Assembly: GCA_047495785.1 (NCBI GenBank)
Contig: JBLDXI010000019.1
Span: 2,480,001 to 2,544,000 of the forward strand
Direction: 5' to 3'
Length of the DNA stretch: 64,000 nt
Source: Lepidodermella squamata
Taxonomy: Eukaryota > Gastrotricha
The translations under genes were made by a program, and so were the position numbers. Shown here one piece after another: positions 42,770-55,184 of the stretch. Each line of letters opens with the position of its first letter. Within the stretch, counting starts at the first letter, position 1. The notes beneath the pieces are model-generated. The model saw only the letters and a list, made by a program, of their open reading frames with translations. It ran no database searches and was not told the origin of the DNA.

Positions 42770-43005
42770 ACTAAGCTTGACGGCTTAGCCATGTCGATAT
42801 AATTATCGATGTGTGCGAAGTCGTCAAAGGTTCGATTCGACGTGCCGCCATCCCTTTTTTCAGTGACCTCTTCTGCCAGAAAAAAATCACATACAAGGAG
42901 AAAAGAAATCAGTTTGTGAACGGGGGCTGTATGCTTTTTGCTGTATGTGTATGTGTTTACTCGCATACGCATGAGAAAAAAAAAGAAACGAGTTTGTGGG
43001 AAGGC
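42770..43005 (+). mobile_element. tRNA-derived SINE, copy 2, inverted relative to copy 1
   Basis: Plus strand: B-box-like GGTTCGATTCG near 42828, then TTTTTTCAGTGACCTCTTC, CAGAAAAAAATCACATAC and AAAGAAATCAGTTTGTGAAC. Same family as copy 1 in the opposite direction, 150 nt away. The RNA of intron 1 could fold into a long hairpin. Confidence 0.6.
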
Positions 43006-43460
43006 CTTTACAATTGCAGCGGGTTGAACGCCCCAATTCTGTTGATCAGTTGAATGTTGGGTACCCAGATTTCATCGCCCAGCCGAAATGAGCACTCTTA
43101 CGGAGCAATTCGACCGAAGCCTGTTCGGTTCCTCATACCCATCATCGGCCATCGTGCACACGGTGGCATCTTCCACTCCATGTAAAGCTCGCCTTGCATC
43201 GAAAAAACCTGATCTCCATCGGCAAGTTCGACGAATGCGTTAGGCTGGAAGGAGATCTCGATTTCAACCGGATCCAGGTCGTCGCGCACTGGTTTCGCCG
43301 TTGGGCTCCGCAAGTAAGGGCACTTCTTTTTTATTTTTTCGCAATGAGCGTCGGCAGGGGCCATTTCTCCGGGATCGAATGAATCGGGTGCTATTATGTC
43401 ACAAAAGACATCAGGTGAAAAGCAAAATACATAAATTGCAGCAGCTGCTGCTAGATCCAT

Positions 43461-45131
43461 AGCTATGGAGTTACTTAAAAACCTTACAAAGGCAGCCTTT
43501 GATTTTAGTAGCTGTATTAACCATTGTTTTTTGCAGGAAATTTGGCTGCTTCGTGTTTATCAAGTTCCAGACCTTTGCGACTCGTTTCCTTGTGAAATTG
43601 AACGTTGTCGAACATGCAAGGCCGTGATTCTATGCAATAGATCGGCTTTTAATGAAATACTCGCTATTCGATGCAAAACACATCGGGTGCCGTTTCTTGT
43701 TACTTCGAGCTTTGAGCAGTGAAAAATTTTACGACTGCTCTGGAGATTTTCGAAGCACAACATATTATTTGATATTTGTAAAAGTCTGAATTATTTCAAG
43801 ATTAGTTTAACCATGTGAAGACAAATGAAAATACGGACCGCTTGATCGCCTCGTGGTGAGCAGGCATTGGAATCCTAAATCATAATCGATTATTTGTTTT
43901 TAGTTTAAAAGTACAGTGCATCAAGAATATCGTTCTGTGAATATGTTGGAATCGGCATACCTTCGTCATTCTTTTAGTTATATTAGAGCTTCAGACATGG
44001 GAGAGATACAAATTAGGGTGAGCAATGAATCAGATGCGATCGAATTATGATAAGATGAAAAAGGCGCAAAGTTACAAAAGCACAACTCGTAAATTCCGAA
44101 TTTCGCATATTCTCGATGTCTTACATCCTAAGGATCCACCGCAAATTTTTATTTTTCTTTGAATTCGATTGTTTTCTTGTCGCACAGGGATTTTTCCATG
44201 ATGCGATCCAGGAATCTTCTGTTCCTTAATCAGACGCTTTGTCCGTCGTGCCACAACCCCGCGTTCTTAGCGGAAACATGGGTTCCACGCCAATATAATC
44301 ACATCTTGAAAAATGCAATCGCAGACAGTCGCGCTATCTAAGCAAGTAGCAAATCAATCTTATTATTGATAATTCCTATAGCGTCTAAGGTGCCATTTTG
44401 GTCAGCGGGCGGATTTATAATCAGAGTCCGTTTTGTGTTTTTTAACAATTTTAAAAACATTGTTTGACATTCTGCTTGTGTTGTCTATGCGTTGAATAAT
44501 CGATTTAATTCCTGTGCCAGTGCGGTCATGAGATATAGGGCGCCTCGCAAAAAATCATAAAAAATTTGATTTGTTTAGTGAGGTTCCAAGTCCAAATTTC
44601 TGAGATCCTCCTACATGTTTCCTACATAGCTCATTATTTTTTCAAGAAAATATAATGAGAGCTTTGATGCCACAGCGTCCTATAGTACGTCTCACGTGTG
44701 AGGTTCCATCGCGGTGTCCATGTTACCAGGCCAAGATACCAGATAACCGATATCGGCTTTAATCATTTGACTAATCGTGAACAGCTGAAGTCTTAGGTCC
44801 ATCCCTTGCTCGAATCAAGTTCTTGGGCTCAAAATACTCCATATAAGATATGCATTGATAATTTGTCGTTTATATTGCAGACGATTAATTAGTAGATATC
44901 GCCAAATTAAGCTAAAATCCTCATAAACTGCTGGAAACCTTAATTTATATAGCATGTTTGATTGTCATCATAGAAGAATTCTGAAAATAAGGAAATGGCA
45001 CATACTGAGCGATAGTCACACTATAATATATATAGAAAGTTGGAAATTCATTTCGGAAATAGTTTAGTTCTCTGCTTCTCTCTCCTCAGTTTTCACTGAG
45101 CACAGCTAAATTATTTGTATTTTCTCATTGA
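43461..45131. other. Intergenic region between R4 and R5
   Basis: No gene recognised. From about 43830 the sequence is duplicated at 55490 onward (landmarks ATCGATTATTTGTTTT and AAGGATCCACCGCAAA), forming the left part of the R5/R6 duplication block. Confidence 0.5.
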
Positions 45132-47390
45132 TTACGGTTTGTCAACAGCCAGTAGCAACACACCAAAAGTTGCCATAAGTAGAACAGAAATAGAAACGGT
45201 GACGATGAATGCAATTATTTCCATTAAATCGATTAGTTTCAGCTTCCAACGCGTTACTTGCTTTTCAAGATATTTCGACTTGTTATCTCCATTCGTTAGG
45301 CGGCAAGCCACGAGGCAATAAATCGTCACTCCAACACCAACGCCGATCTGAATGCCATAATCAACCTCTAGTAGTACAGTTTGAGGAGTATTAGGAATAC
45401 TCTGGTTTACAACTGATGTCAGGACAGATGCTGCGAGGAAAATTGTCAAAGAAAAAGCTGGTCTGTCTGGCATTTCAGGCGGCATGAAGAATACCGCCAT
45501 TTGCAACAGGTTCAAAAGCAACATCGGAATAAATATCGATGACCAGTAGCTGTCCTGCTTGCGCTCCATCGTAAATATAAAGCGAGCGATTTTTCCATTA
45601 CTAGCCATTTCAGCAACTTTGCTAATCAATTTCCAGTTGTCGGTTTCAGTGAAGCCGTCACTGACCCCTTCGTCAGTTAACCCAAGTTCGTCGTTGATTG
45701 TAGCGAAACGAACCTCCGAGAATAAAATTTCGTCTTTCTCGCGAGAGTCGGCTGGTCCAATGCTTATCGAGCAAATTTGTTTGTCAAACGGAAATCTGGA
45801 GGATATGGCAAAAAATGTAGACGCGAAAAGGGATCTTTCACTAATCTCACTTTCTGACATTCAAAGAGCAGCTGCTATCGAACTGGGATAGCACCGATAA
45901 AGCGGCAATTCCATCGTTAAACACATTAATTCGAGTTGCGGAAGGCCTGTTGAAAAATGTATATATATCGTACATAAGGTTACGTGTAAGCTTGTCAAGC
46001 TTACAGTAGAAAAGGGTTGAATGGCCCAATCCGGTTCATGAGCTGAATACGCGGGCTCCAGATTTCGTCTTTAGCGCGATATTTACATTTCTGCGGCGCT
46101 TCCTCAGTGGCATTTTTTATGGAATTCTTCGCATCTGTGCTCCAAGACGCGCAGTCTGGCATTTTCCATTCCATGTAGATTTCGCCTTGCATAGAAAACG
46201 CTTGCTCCGCATCATTTAGTCCGGCAAAAGTGCTCGGCTGAAACCAAATTGAGATATTCACTGCTTCGTCTTCTTTGCGAACTGGCTTAGCAGTTGGACT
46301 TCTTACATAGGGGCATGTTTTCTGGAGGTTATGGCAGAATTCATCTGCCGGTGTCATTTGGCCATCCTGAAACGTGAGTGGTGCCATAAGGTCACCCGAA
46401 GCAGCCTCATACGCCCAAGCAATGAAGAAACAAGCTATACAAAGCATTTTTCGCTGAAGATTAGCAAAACGGATACGTTGTGAAGTAGGGCTTCTCTCAA
46501 GGTTTACAGTTTTACAGGTTTACCACAAGTAAACACCGAAACGGCGGGAAGTGTAATCACCAACATTTAAAATTGCCTCTTCTTGGAACGTATCCACTAT
46601 CCACTCTCTACTAGTCTACTAGTCTCTCCAAGCAATGTTTATATTACAATATTGTATTGTATATCTCCAATTTGCGTCTTTTTGCCTGTAAACCTCTTTA
46701 GAATTACCTCTCCTATTGAAAATCGCCTCGTTTCTAGGCGCAGCAAATACTCCGCATCTGTATTTTTAATTGCAAGAGCGCTCCCTGGCGTTAAATTCGA
46801 GGATTCCTATGTATTTACACACGCATGTGCTATGTATATTTCACCTGTTCGAGGCTTTTATGAGTTTCTCGTGTTCGCTCTTGAACTCAAGGGAAAATGA
46901 TATTGCAGATCGAGTTTCCTCTTTTTTGAATTATTCGAATCGAACTAGATACTAAGAGGCACCTCGCCATCGCACAGGTGGCTGCGTAGCGCATCCTCGG
47001 ACTCGTTTTCGTTGACAACCTCAAATTGACTATGTCCTACAGCGGTGTGGCCGAAATTCTCGTAGTTTCTCGTGCGTCTAGTGCGTCGTTGCTACTTACA
47101 TTTCGCTCGTCGCTCCATTGCGATCTTCGGGGCTTTTGCGTTCGTCTCTGCCGCCAAGACTCAGCTTCGCCGTCTGGATGGGCCTAATAACAACTGCATC
47201 CGTGCTATTCTACACGCTCGACTGGACGACCGTGTCCGGATTTCTAAGGACGTGTGTCGCGTGCAAACCTTCCTGGCTACCGCCGTTCGACATGTTCTGC
47301 CTTTTTGCGTGAGGACGTGGAAAGCTTTCGTCTATCCCCGTCGCCCCCTTGAAGTCAACAATTGATAGATTTATTTATTTATTTATTTAG
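43830..47390. repeat. Segmental duplication block containing R5
   Basis: The 3' flank, the R5 gene, its 5' flank and a non-LTR retrotransposon tail all have collinear counterparts in 55490-58610, which contains R6. Similarity is patchy in the intergenic parts and very high in the exons. The two blocks are separated by gene L. Confidence 0.7.
45132..46447 (-). CDS. Cys-loop ligand-gated ion channel subunit R5
   Basis: Exons: 46447-46005, 45946-45851 and 45795-45132, 400 residues. Signal peptide MLCIACFFIAWAYEAASG. Features as in R3: CHNLQKTCPY, EWKMPDCASW, IWSPRIQLMNR, Cys-loop CSLNVRKFPFDKQIC split by a 55-nt intron, TM2 RPAFSLTIFLAASVLTSVV, TM3-TM4 loop about 20-25 residues. The 20' position is Gln rather than Glu (VVNQSIP). 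The C-terminus is LLAVDKP. It is the nearest paralogue of R6, from which it differs at few residues. Loop-B Trp is absent. A homo- or heteropentameric channel is expected from the family; the ligand is unknown. Confidence 0.87.
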
Positions 47391-48111
47391 AAGCTAAGAC
47401 AACCAAGAGAGGGCAGCTTGACAAAGTTTGAAGGAAAAAGCAGCAGATAATTTCAGGACAGGTTCAGATTTAGGACAGGAAAAGTGAACACAGTAAGAGG
47501 AAACTTGCTGTTGTGATATTCTTAGCATGTGTTAGTTTCGTTTTCGCCGGGAGTCGATCCAGGTGACGTTCCCAGGACAGTTACGTCAGATACCGATACA
47601 GATACCGATGTATTTCATCTCATTTACCTGTGGGATGCGCTGGCCATCAATCGTTAGCAGGACAGTTTAGGACGAAGCCCCATCGTGATGGCCTATAAAT
47701 AAGCATTCGCATTTTGAAGTGTTGGCCAAATTGAAACTGCAGTCAAAATTTGAGGGAAAACGTTTAAGTTGAAACTGAATAAAATAAAAACTCAATTTTT
47801 CGAAATTGTTCAGTTTCGCAATCTAGCAATGCTGAAAGGAGAGAAGGGAGTAAATTAACGAGGGCCATCAACCCCCTTTACCCCGTTTTTAACCCCGTTT
47901 TTACCCTCCATCGTGTAAAAACGACGTGAAACTTTGAACAATGGTGTATTCTCGCTGAACTTTCTGAGCATTAAACGTCGCATTTACATTTACACGAGTC
48001 AATATATTGGAAATAATAGAGAAAGATGTTTGATTGACATGTTGCTCGTTGCGGGCTGCACCCCTCCGACCGGTAGCGTATTCTTCTACTCGCTTTTTTA
48101 TCGCTAGCTGA
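46448..48111. other. Intergenic region between R5 and gene L
   Basis: It contains the R5 upstream region, a non-LTR tail (47029-47392), then about 700 nt upstream of gene L with no recognised exon. Confidence 0.45.
47029..47392 (+). mobile_element. 5'-truncated non-LTR retrotransposon with (TTTA)n tail
   Basis: The open frame at 47072-47365 (segment LRRLDGPNNNCIRAILHARL) looks like the tail of a retrotransposon reverse transcriptase. It ends in a TGA/TAG-rich stretch followed by four or more TTTA units at 47369-47390. A related copy without the clean tail lies at 58384-58610. Family not determined. Confidence 0.5.
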
Positions 48112-51100
48112 ATGTTCGAACCTTATATTTTGCTGTATTTTATAGCCCCGGTGGCTGCCGGAGGTTACCACTACAACATCTACCCCGGGAAATCAGTAGG
48201 CGCAGTAACACTAGGTTAAAATCTATCAGCCTACCTAGTTGGCAACATCAGTGCCGTGAAACTCGCTGTTAATTGTATGGCTTTCTGTAATTCCATCGAT
48301 TTGTGCAAGTCTGGGCAATTCAACTTGACTAGCCAGACATGCTGGTTGTGGAACTTCGAAGTTCCAAGCTCGCAAATAGCTCAGATTGTGGTCGATTCAA
48401 CTGCGACATCTTTCTCCATAACCTCTGATAGCCTGTTGAAAAAGTCGAAGCAATGCTCCTCGGAATCGACCAAATGTACCGAGACTGAATTGTGGCGTGC
48501 GATTTTGAAATCTGTTTGGAATTCACCAAGTTTAATGAAGAACATTTCGGACGACGAGATTCTCGACTACGACAATTCTTACGTCGGCGATCTCGCGTAC
48601 TCAGCGACTTCGACGAATCCAAACATGGAGATGGCTATGTTCGGTCGACTCTACGCGCGGCACATTTACTATTTTGGCCTGGCTAGCAACGAGACAGCTG
48701 GCGCTTGGATATTGATTGATCTTCAGCGAATCGTCTGGCTCTCCGAGTTTCAATTCTACTGCGTAGCCTGTTTAGAAAACTTGAGAATCGAATGCAGTTT
48801 CGACGGGTCCAACTTCTACCAGATCAACAGAGGACACGGAGACCCTGCAGTCTTCGGAACTTTCTACAAGACAACAACTATAAACCAATTGTTCCGACCG
48901 CATTTAACACGTTACGTGAAAGTATCAAGCGTGACAGAAACGCGAACACCGCCGTATTCAAGTCAAGGCAGGTTAGCATTTAAAGGCACAAAAGCTCAGT
49001 GTTTTGAACCTCTTGGCCTTGAATCTATGGAAATTGAAGATTCTCAAATGTCGACTGATCGTTTCCTTGCTGGGCCATATTACTCGAGGCTGAATTGGGG
49101 CATGGGCTCATTCGCTAACAGCATGCCGCTAACTATCGACCTCAAGAAGCAAACCTTGGTAACTGCTGTTCAATTTCAAGGCTGCGATCGGCTGAATTCA
49201 TGGGTGACCTTTTTCGGTTTGAGGTACAAATCTTCTTCTTCTGGCAACTGGGTGAAGTTTCAAGAAAGTAATGGCAAAACAGTCTTGGCGGGAAATACTG
49301 ACCCAGCGAATATAAAAACGGTCGTATTTCCGAAGCCGATACTAGCTCAATTCATTATAATTAATCCACTGGGCTATTCGGGTTCAACGCGCTGCTACAA
49401 GGTGGAATTACTTGGCTGCAAAAATGTACCACGATACAGTCCCAACTTAGCGTTCAAAGCCAGGATAGCTAAAGCCTATGTTGAAGACACGAGCACTCTC
49501 TTGGGATTCGCAAATTCCTCAGCTATTACGGCCAATCGAATCATACGCGAAAAAAGTTTCTTGAACTGTACCAAATTGAATTTTGGCACTCTGAATTTTC
49601 TCGACCGACCTTATGTTACGATTGATTTGGGCGAGGTTAGAACAGTGACTTCTGTCGAGGTTTCCACGCCACAGCTCGACCCCGAATTCACTTTGGTACC
49701 CGATGGCTACTGGCCACTAGATATCATGCATCGGGCTGATGACCTAAGTGGCAATGGAAATAATGGAGTTTTTTCAAATGGGCTGACCTATGGCTCCGGA
49801 GTTAATGGCAGGCCACTTTCAGCCCTCGAGTGGACTGGATTTGGCCGACTTCTGTTGCCTATGGACAATTTGGCTGTCGATAAACAATATGGCTGGACTT
49901 TTGCAACCTGGGTATGGCACACTGCTGGTACCTTGGTACTATTCGAATCCTACCAGGACAAGTAGGCTTTATTATCTTCCTAACACAATGTGAATATCAT
50001 TTTGTTTTACAGTTTTATCCAATGCTTTCGAATTTATATCAACGACACTGGTAAAATCTCCGTCGAACGAGCTCAGGGCGGTAACTACAGCAGCTCGTTA
50101 TTCATAAGTGGATCGGGCATGGGCAGTGAATCGCTATTACCAAAAAATTCGTGGCGTCATCTGGCAGTCGCGTTTGACTGCCAATCAAAGGTTGCATCAA
50201 AGGTTGTGTTTTCATCGATCGCGCAGACGTTGGCATCGCCTACATCGATTGCAACCAACAGGCGACCACCTTGAAAATCAACGCCTACCTGATCACTGGC
50301 GGCTCGTGGACCGGCAAGCTGGCTAATATTCAGATATACAAGCGGGCGCTGGAAAACGATGAAATCGAGCAAGCAGGGCAATCGATGTGGACCCGTGCGT
50401 GATTTATGCTTGCATCTGATAAATGTTTAAATTACACGTTATTTATAGCCCCGCCTCCAGCTGCCTTGTTCCCACTCGCCTGCTCCCTTGGAGATCTTGT
50501 TAATCCGAGCAGTGTGTTTACAGCGGCGGGAAGCCCTGTGTGCGATAAAATTATGAGCTACAGCAGAAGGTGAGTACGACGGATAAAAATGGGTTGAAAT
50601 TCGAAAATAAGTTAATTGTAAGTGCATCAGTACTGAAATTCAAGCCAAATCAAAGACTGGAATGTCAAAGATATCATGAAAGTAGTAGACCAAATTATAT
50701 CAATAGGCTGACTAGCTTAAAAGGCTCGAGTTAATAATTGATCTGCTTTTGATTCTTCTTCCATCGCATAGTGCATGGAGACTTACTCCTGCTACCAACT
50801 ACTTATACATCGCAGCAACATCGGCCAAGCTATCCTACAAATGGTCCATGACCCTTCTGATACACGTTCGGCCGTCGAATTTCGGCGGCGTCCTGCTCGG
50901 TTGGCTTGATTCCCATGCTTCACAATCGCAGTACACCGTCGGCTTGGGTGTATCATCATCTGGTTTCCCTCAAGTCACCTTCGCATGCGTCGGTAATGCA
51001 ACGCAAACAACTGTTACTTCGCCTGTCAAAATGCTGCTGAATCAATGGAATTACATAGGCTTCATTTACGATTATTCCAAGGCGACGGTTTACCTGGTCC

Positions 51101-54100
51101 AGGAAGGCGAGTTTGTTGCAGAAGCTCGGGCTAGGTGCTATGGAACTGGACTTCAAGCGAATGCAACCTTTTTCAGGATTGGTGGTCTGGGCAGCGTAAC
51201 AGCTAGTTATGCCTGTTTGATCTGGCATCAAACAGCGTTGTCTCGAAAATTCGTCCATTCTTCGAAACGCTGTCCAATCACGTCATCAAACGACATGAAG
51301 GCCATCTTAGTTACCCCTTCGATTTCAACTTGGGTTTGACGTCAATTGATGGTAGCGACCCTGTTATAGCGGTGACAGGGTCCAATGTGCCCGGGCTCGG
51401 TTTCCCCTGGATGACGGGGGATACAAATGTGTACCGCTCTTCGTACTCAGGTAACAACTATCTGTCGACGACTAGCTTTCCTCCAAGCTACAATGTTGCG
51501 TACAATACTACGCTCCCGCTGCCGCCCTACACAGTCGGCATCCATGCACTGCTGTTTGCAAACGCGACGCAGGATACGCAACCAGTCGTTCAATTGAGAA
51601 ATGGCGCGGCTGCCAGTTATGCGCTGCGCCTCTACTCGCCGTCGAATAACATTAAGTGTGATATACCGTGTACTAGCGGTTGGCAGACTTTGGAAATGAC
51701 GGGCATTGTAAATGTTAATTCGTGGCAACACTATCTGACAAGCTTCGATTTCACTCCCAATGCTCATCGGCATGCGTTATATCAGAACGGATTCATGCTG
51801 TTCACGCAGTCATTCAGCAACTGTGTTCCTTCGAGGATAGCTAACACGCTGACAATTGGGCGCGAATTCGTTTGTTTATCTCATCATTATACATTATAGG
51901 GTATTACTTCTAGCGGGACCAAATTTGACTGTAGTCGAACAAAATTCGCCCGTAAAAGCGGAATCAAGTTTTGTATGTTTAAAATCCACCATTTTCGGAT
52001 CTGTCAAGGATGAAATGATTGATCATCACTATAATTCAGTATTTATCATCGTAAAATTCTGTTTAAGGCGTATTCTGGACCTCATAAATAATTGCCCTGA
52101 ATTCGTAGAAATATTCAAGAAGCGGACTTTGGCTTTTGTCAAATTAGGCTCTGCTACCGTATTACCGCGCTTTGAATGTCATGCCACTATAGCTCGTTTT
52201 ACAGTGGCATGTCACTATGCCCCGTTCATAGTGTCATTCCAGATTGAATTTCAATGCAAAACATTAAATACCACTACAGTGAAACCTGTTATCTGGAAGG
52301 GCTACGGTTCCGAAAAATGCGTTCGACATACAGAGAGTTTCGACATGGAGAGAGAAATTTAGCTAATATGAACTTTAGGTTTTACTGTATAATCGAGGTA
52401 ATTCAAAAGAGGTCAAAAACCATGTTTCACTTTATAGTGGCATGACACTCAAAGCGCGGTAATACTGTAGAAAATATTTTGAAAATTACTTTTATTCCCA
52501 AAGGATGACGGTATAAGCCCCGGCTTTGATGGCATGATATCATGGCTAGTAATTTACCAAGCTGTAGTGGACCAATATCTGGCCATGGAGTTGGCTACAC
52601 AAATTCCAACGCCCAACATACGTTAGTTATTTATTGTTTCCAATATAATTAATATAATCAATCAAATTGAACAGTTGAGGGTCATGTTTGCGAGACAGAT
52701 TTAACAATGCTATCGTCTTGGAAATACTCTTCTAACTACTCCCTATCCTCACCGCCCTACGGAGTCTGCTCTAATTCAGCCGATATCCGTGGCTCGATGG
52801 CGTGTAGTTGGACGCCAGCGACTGCAACTTCCGCCCAGTATCTTATTCTTGATTTCCGCGAGCAAAAGATCTTGCACTCTATGGCAACAGCCGGAGACTC
52901 GACCAACAACTGTTTCGTCAGAACTTTGTACGTCTCCTACAGCACAAACGGCAACAGCTTTCTCTTATTTTATGATCGAGCTAAAGGCCTTGGATCGACA
53001 AAGGTATTAGATTGAGATTAAAATTCAGCGTCTATTCAGTTTTTTCAGATTTTCATCGCAAATAATGACTCGAGTACGGCGCAATGGAGTTTTTTTCGGC
53101 CTTACATTATCGCCCGCCATCTCAGAATACATCCACAATCTTGGAGCATCAATATTTGCCTGAAAGTGCGAATTCGAGGATGCGCACGTAAGATTAACAC
53201 ATTTGCCGCCTTTATCACCCTTCACCCCACCTTTAGATCAATTTTGCAACGTTGAGCTATACGACAGTGACGCCATTGCCAACGCCTCATCGGCCACAAA
53301 CCCGAGCGATTTCGTTAGAAATGACCTGAACGATTGGATTCCACTTGCCACAGACCGCCAGCCCTACTTTCAGATAACTTTCACTCAAGTGAAAATCATC
53401 AACATCGTATCAGTTCTATCTAGCTCAACTATGGCAGCCTGGATTAGGAAATATCACTTGTTGTTTCGGCTAACTGGGGACAGTAAATGGACTGCTTACA
53501 CATTCGCACACAATGGCTCGAGGATTCGAATTTTCGATGGCCCTTCGAGTGGACCGAACTCCGCTCCGGCAATAGCCTATCTTAAACCAGCGCTAGTCGC
53601 TGCTTCTGTTCGGTTGTATGTTGATGATTTCGTCCTTCAGCCGATTGGTCGATTCAGTTTCAAGGGCTGCAGCTATGCCGAGGTCGGAACGCCAATTTCC
53701 GGGCTTCAAATTGCTGTTTCTAACAACATACCAGCAGGTGGATCTAGCGATGCCGATACTTTGCCAGTTTGTAACAATGCCGCCCAGCCTAATGTGCCTT
53801 TTGATGGTAAAATCTCGATTCCTTGCTTTCCGCCTATATCAGGTCGATACGTCACAATAGTTCAACAGAGTCGTGGCTTAGATATGATGATTTGCAAAGT
53901 TGAGGTCAGCAGTGAAACAAGTGTGAATCTCGCATTTTTGAAGACAGTTACTTCCTCTAATTTCGATTCTACGACTAACGCTGGACTGACAGATGGATCG
54001 TTCGCTTTGCCCGGTAGTACGCAGCCGAATCCTGCTAGTCTATGGTTTCAGGTGGACTTGGGTCAATCGATTTTGGTATCGAAAGTAGTTCCAGTAGCTG

Positions 54101-54339
54101 CTGGTAACGCGATCGATTACTCAACGGCATCTAGCTTCGAATTGACAGCTAGCGTTGGAGATTCGGCTGTTGGCGCTAGCAATGCGATTTGCGACTTCAT
54201 TCGGGGTTATCGAATGCCGAACTATGTTCCTGGGCAATCATTCCCATTGTATTGTACACCGCCTATTCTTGGGAGATATGTTCGAATTGATAAAGACGGC
54301 CCGATGCAGATTCAATTTGCTGAAATTCTGGTGTACTGA
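48112..54339 (+). CDS. Discoidin (F5/8C) / LamG multidomain secreted protein L, with disrupting lesions
   Basis: Exons: 48112-49961, 50013-50394, 50449-50569, 50772-51869, 52504-52621, 52675-53003, 53049-53187 and 53237-54339. Signal peptide MFEPYILLYFIAPVAAG, then a Cys-rich PAN-like stretch and F5/8 type C domains (the best at about 49000-49420: PLGLESMEIEDSQ, WVTFFGLRYKSS, CYKVELLGC). Three LamG/concanavalin-like domains follow (one begins DGYWPLD, LSGNGNNG), then further discoidin/fucolectin-like domains. Three lesions: an in-frame TAA at 48217-48219, a one-base loss near 50190 and a one-base loss in an A-run near 51246. Adding two bases makes the exon total divisible by three (1714 codons). 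It is either a young pseudogene or a functional gene with homopolymer assembly errors. If functional, a carbohydrate- or lipid-binding extracellular protein. AATAAA at 54612-54617. Confidence 0.7.
52157..52467. mobile_element. MITE (311 bp, TA duplication) in an intron of L
   Basis: Terminal inverted repeat of about 36 nt (C[C/A]GTATTACCGCGCTTTGA...), flanked by TA at 52155-52156 and 52468-52469. It contains a second, nested MITE. Confidence 0.75.
52277..52387. mobile_element. Nested Tigger-like mini-element (111 bp)
   Basis: The ends CAGTGAAACCT / CAGTAAAACCT are inverted and flanked by TA at 52275-52276 and 52388-52389. CAGTGAAACC is typical of Tigger-like ends. It is inserted inside the 311-bp MITE, so it is the younger insertion. 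Confidence 0.6.
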
Positions 54340-54884
54340 AATGGCTGAATCAATTTACTGGCATTTGATATGTATGTTTTAGCAGATTTGTTTCCGGTGA
54401 ACTGTTTTGAGATGGGTTCTTTTTCTTCGGTATAATTCTGGCCTCTTATACTGAGGGTAATATTACATTTCCTTCCCCTCTACGTTGTTCAACGTTGTTC
54501 ATTTCAACTATTCGCATTATTTATGTTCACAACTCCCAACATTTGTTGGGAAGTTCATGCCGATAACCTATCTGAATCACTAATGTATCATTAATTAAAA
54601 TTCAAAGCTGAAATAAACTAATGTGATTTGAAGGCTTGTTTTGGTGGCGAGTAGCTTCAGTCAGTTCTTTTATTGCATCTGCTAAACCCTTGACGGCGGC
54701 TTCGAAATTGTCCAATCTCTCTATTTTAATAAGATACTATATGTCATATAAGGCTATTTCTCCCAATAGCCGCTTGAGATATCTCAATGAGCAATCCGAA
54801 TTGTTCCCAGCGTCATCCAGTTAGTTCAATCAGTTTTTTTTAATTTTGAAACCAAGCAAGATTGCAGAATAGCCCTTCGCCTAT

Positions 54885-55184
54885 CTAGCAGAGCCCATTT
54901 TCCCTAATAACTTGTTCCGTATCTGCGTGTTTTATGAGTTTCAAAGAAGCTAGCGTAATTTCACTGTAACTGTCTTCTGGCATTCTCCGTCCATTTACAC
55001 TCTTTAATAATCTATTAGCTGACCAATAGATAGGGCTATTCGGGCTCTTTAACATGTGATAGATTGTAATTAAATAACCCGAAGGCTGATGAAAACAACA
55101 GGCAAAAAAGTAAAAATGGCAGTAAATATCTGAGACTCCAGGGATTGCCTCAAGCAAATCTTCTTTGCTAACTTTAGTTGCAAC
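54885..55184 (-). CDS. Hypothetical small ORF (about 100 aa)
   Basis: An open frame starting at an ATG (MEVATKVSKEDLLEAIPGVS...) and ending at 54885. It has a mid-protein stretch rich in Cys/Phe/Tyr and no recognised domain. No splice context, paralogue or signal peptide supports it, and it could be a chance frame. Confidence 0.2.
   Translation of the reverse strand, partial: VATKVSKEDLLEAIPGVSDIYCHFYFFACCFHQPSGYLITIYHMLKSPNSPIYWSANRLLKSVNGRRMPEDSYSEITLASLKLIKHADTEQVIRENGLC

Larger units (their letters stand above)
41505..43460 (-). pseudogene. Cys-loop receptor copy R4 with a premature stop
   Basis: Exons: 43460-43012, 42316-42221 and 42165-41505 (402 codons). The N-terminus begins MDLAAAAAIYVFCFSPDVFC. 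At 43100-43098 a TAA replaces the codon that is aromatic in the other copies (APWKC or APYKC elsewhere). Downstream homology continues at once (IWVPNIQLINR), so this is a nonsense change. The TAA lies in a GTAAGA that could be misread as a donor, but using it would delete the conserved W-x-P element. Exon 3 is intact: FPFDTQVC, TM2 RSAFSITIFLAASVLTTVV, short TM3-TM4 loop. Intron 1 is 695 nt, versus 49-63 nt in most copies, because it holds two SINE copies in inverted orientation. Confidence 0.75.

Noticed and set aside
43095-43100. GTAAGA at the R4 premature stop taken as a splice donor
   Set aside because: Using it would remove the conserved W-x-P and L-x-N segment that continues in frame immediately afterwards. 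A nonsense change explains the alignment better.
51856-52362. Plus-strand 168-residue frame after the fourth exon of L
   Set aside because: It is intronic sequence running into the nested MITEs. The coding frame of L leaves at the donor 51870 and resumes at 52504 with the expected LamG ending.
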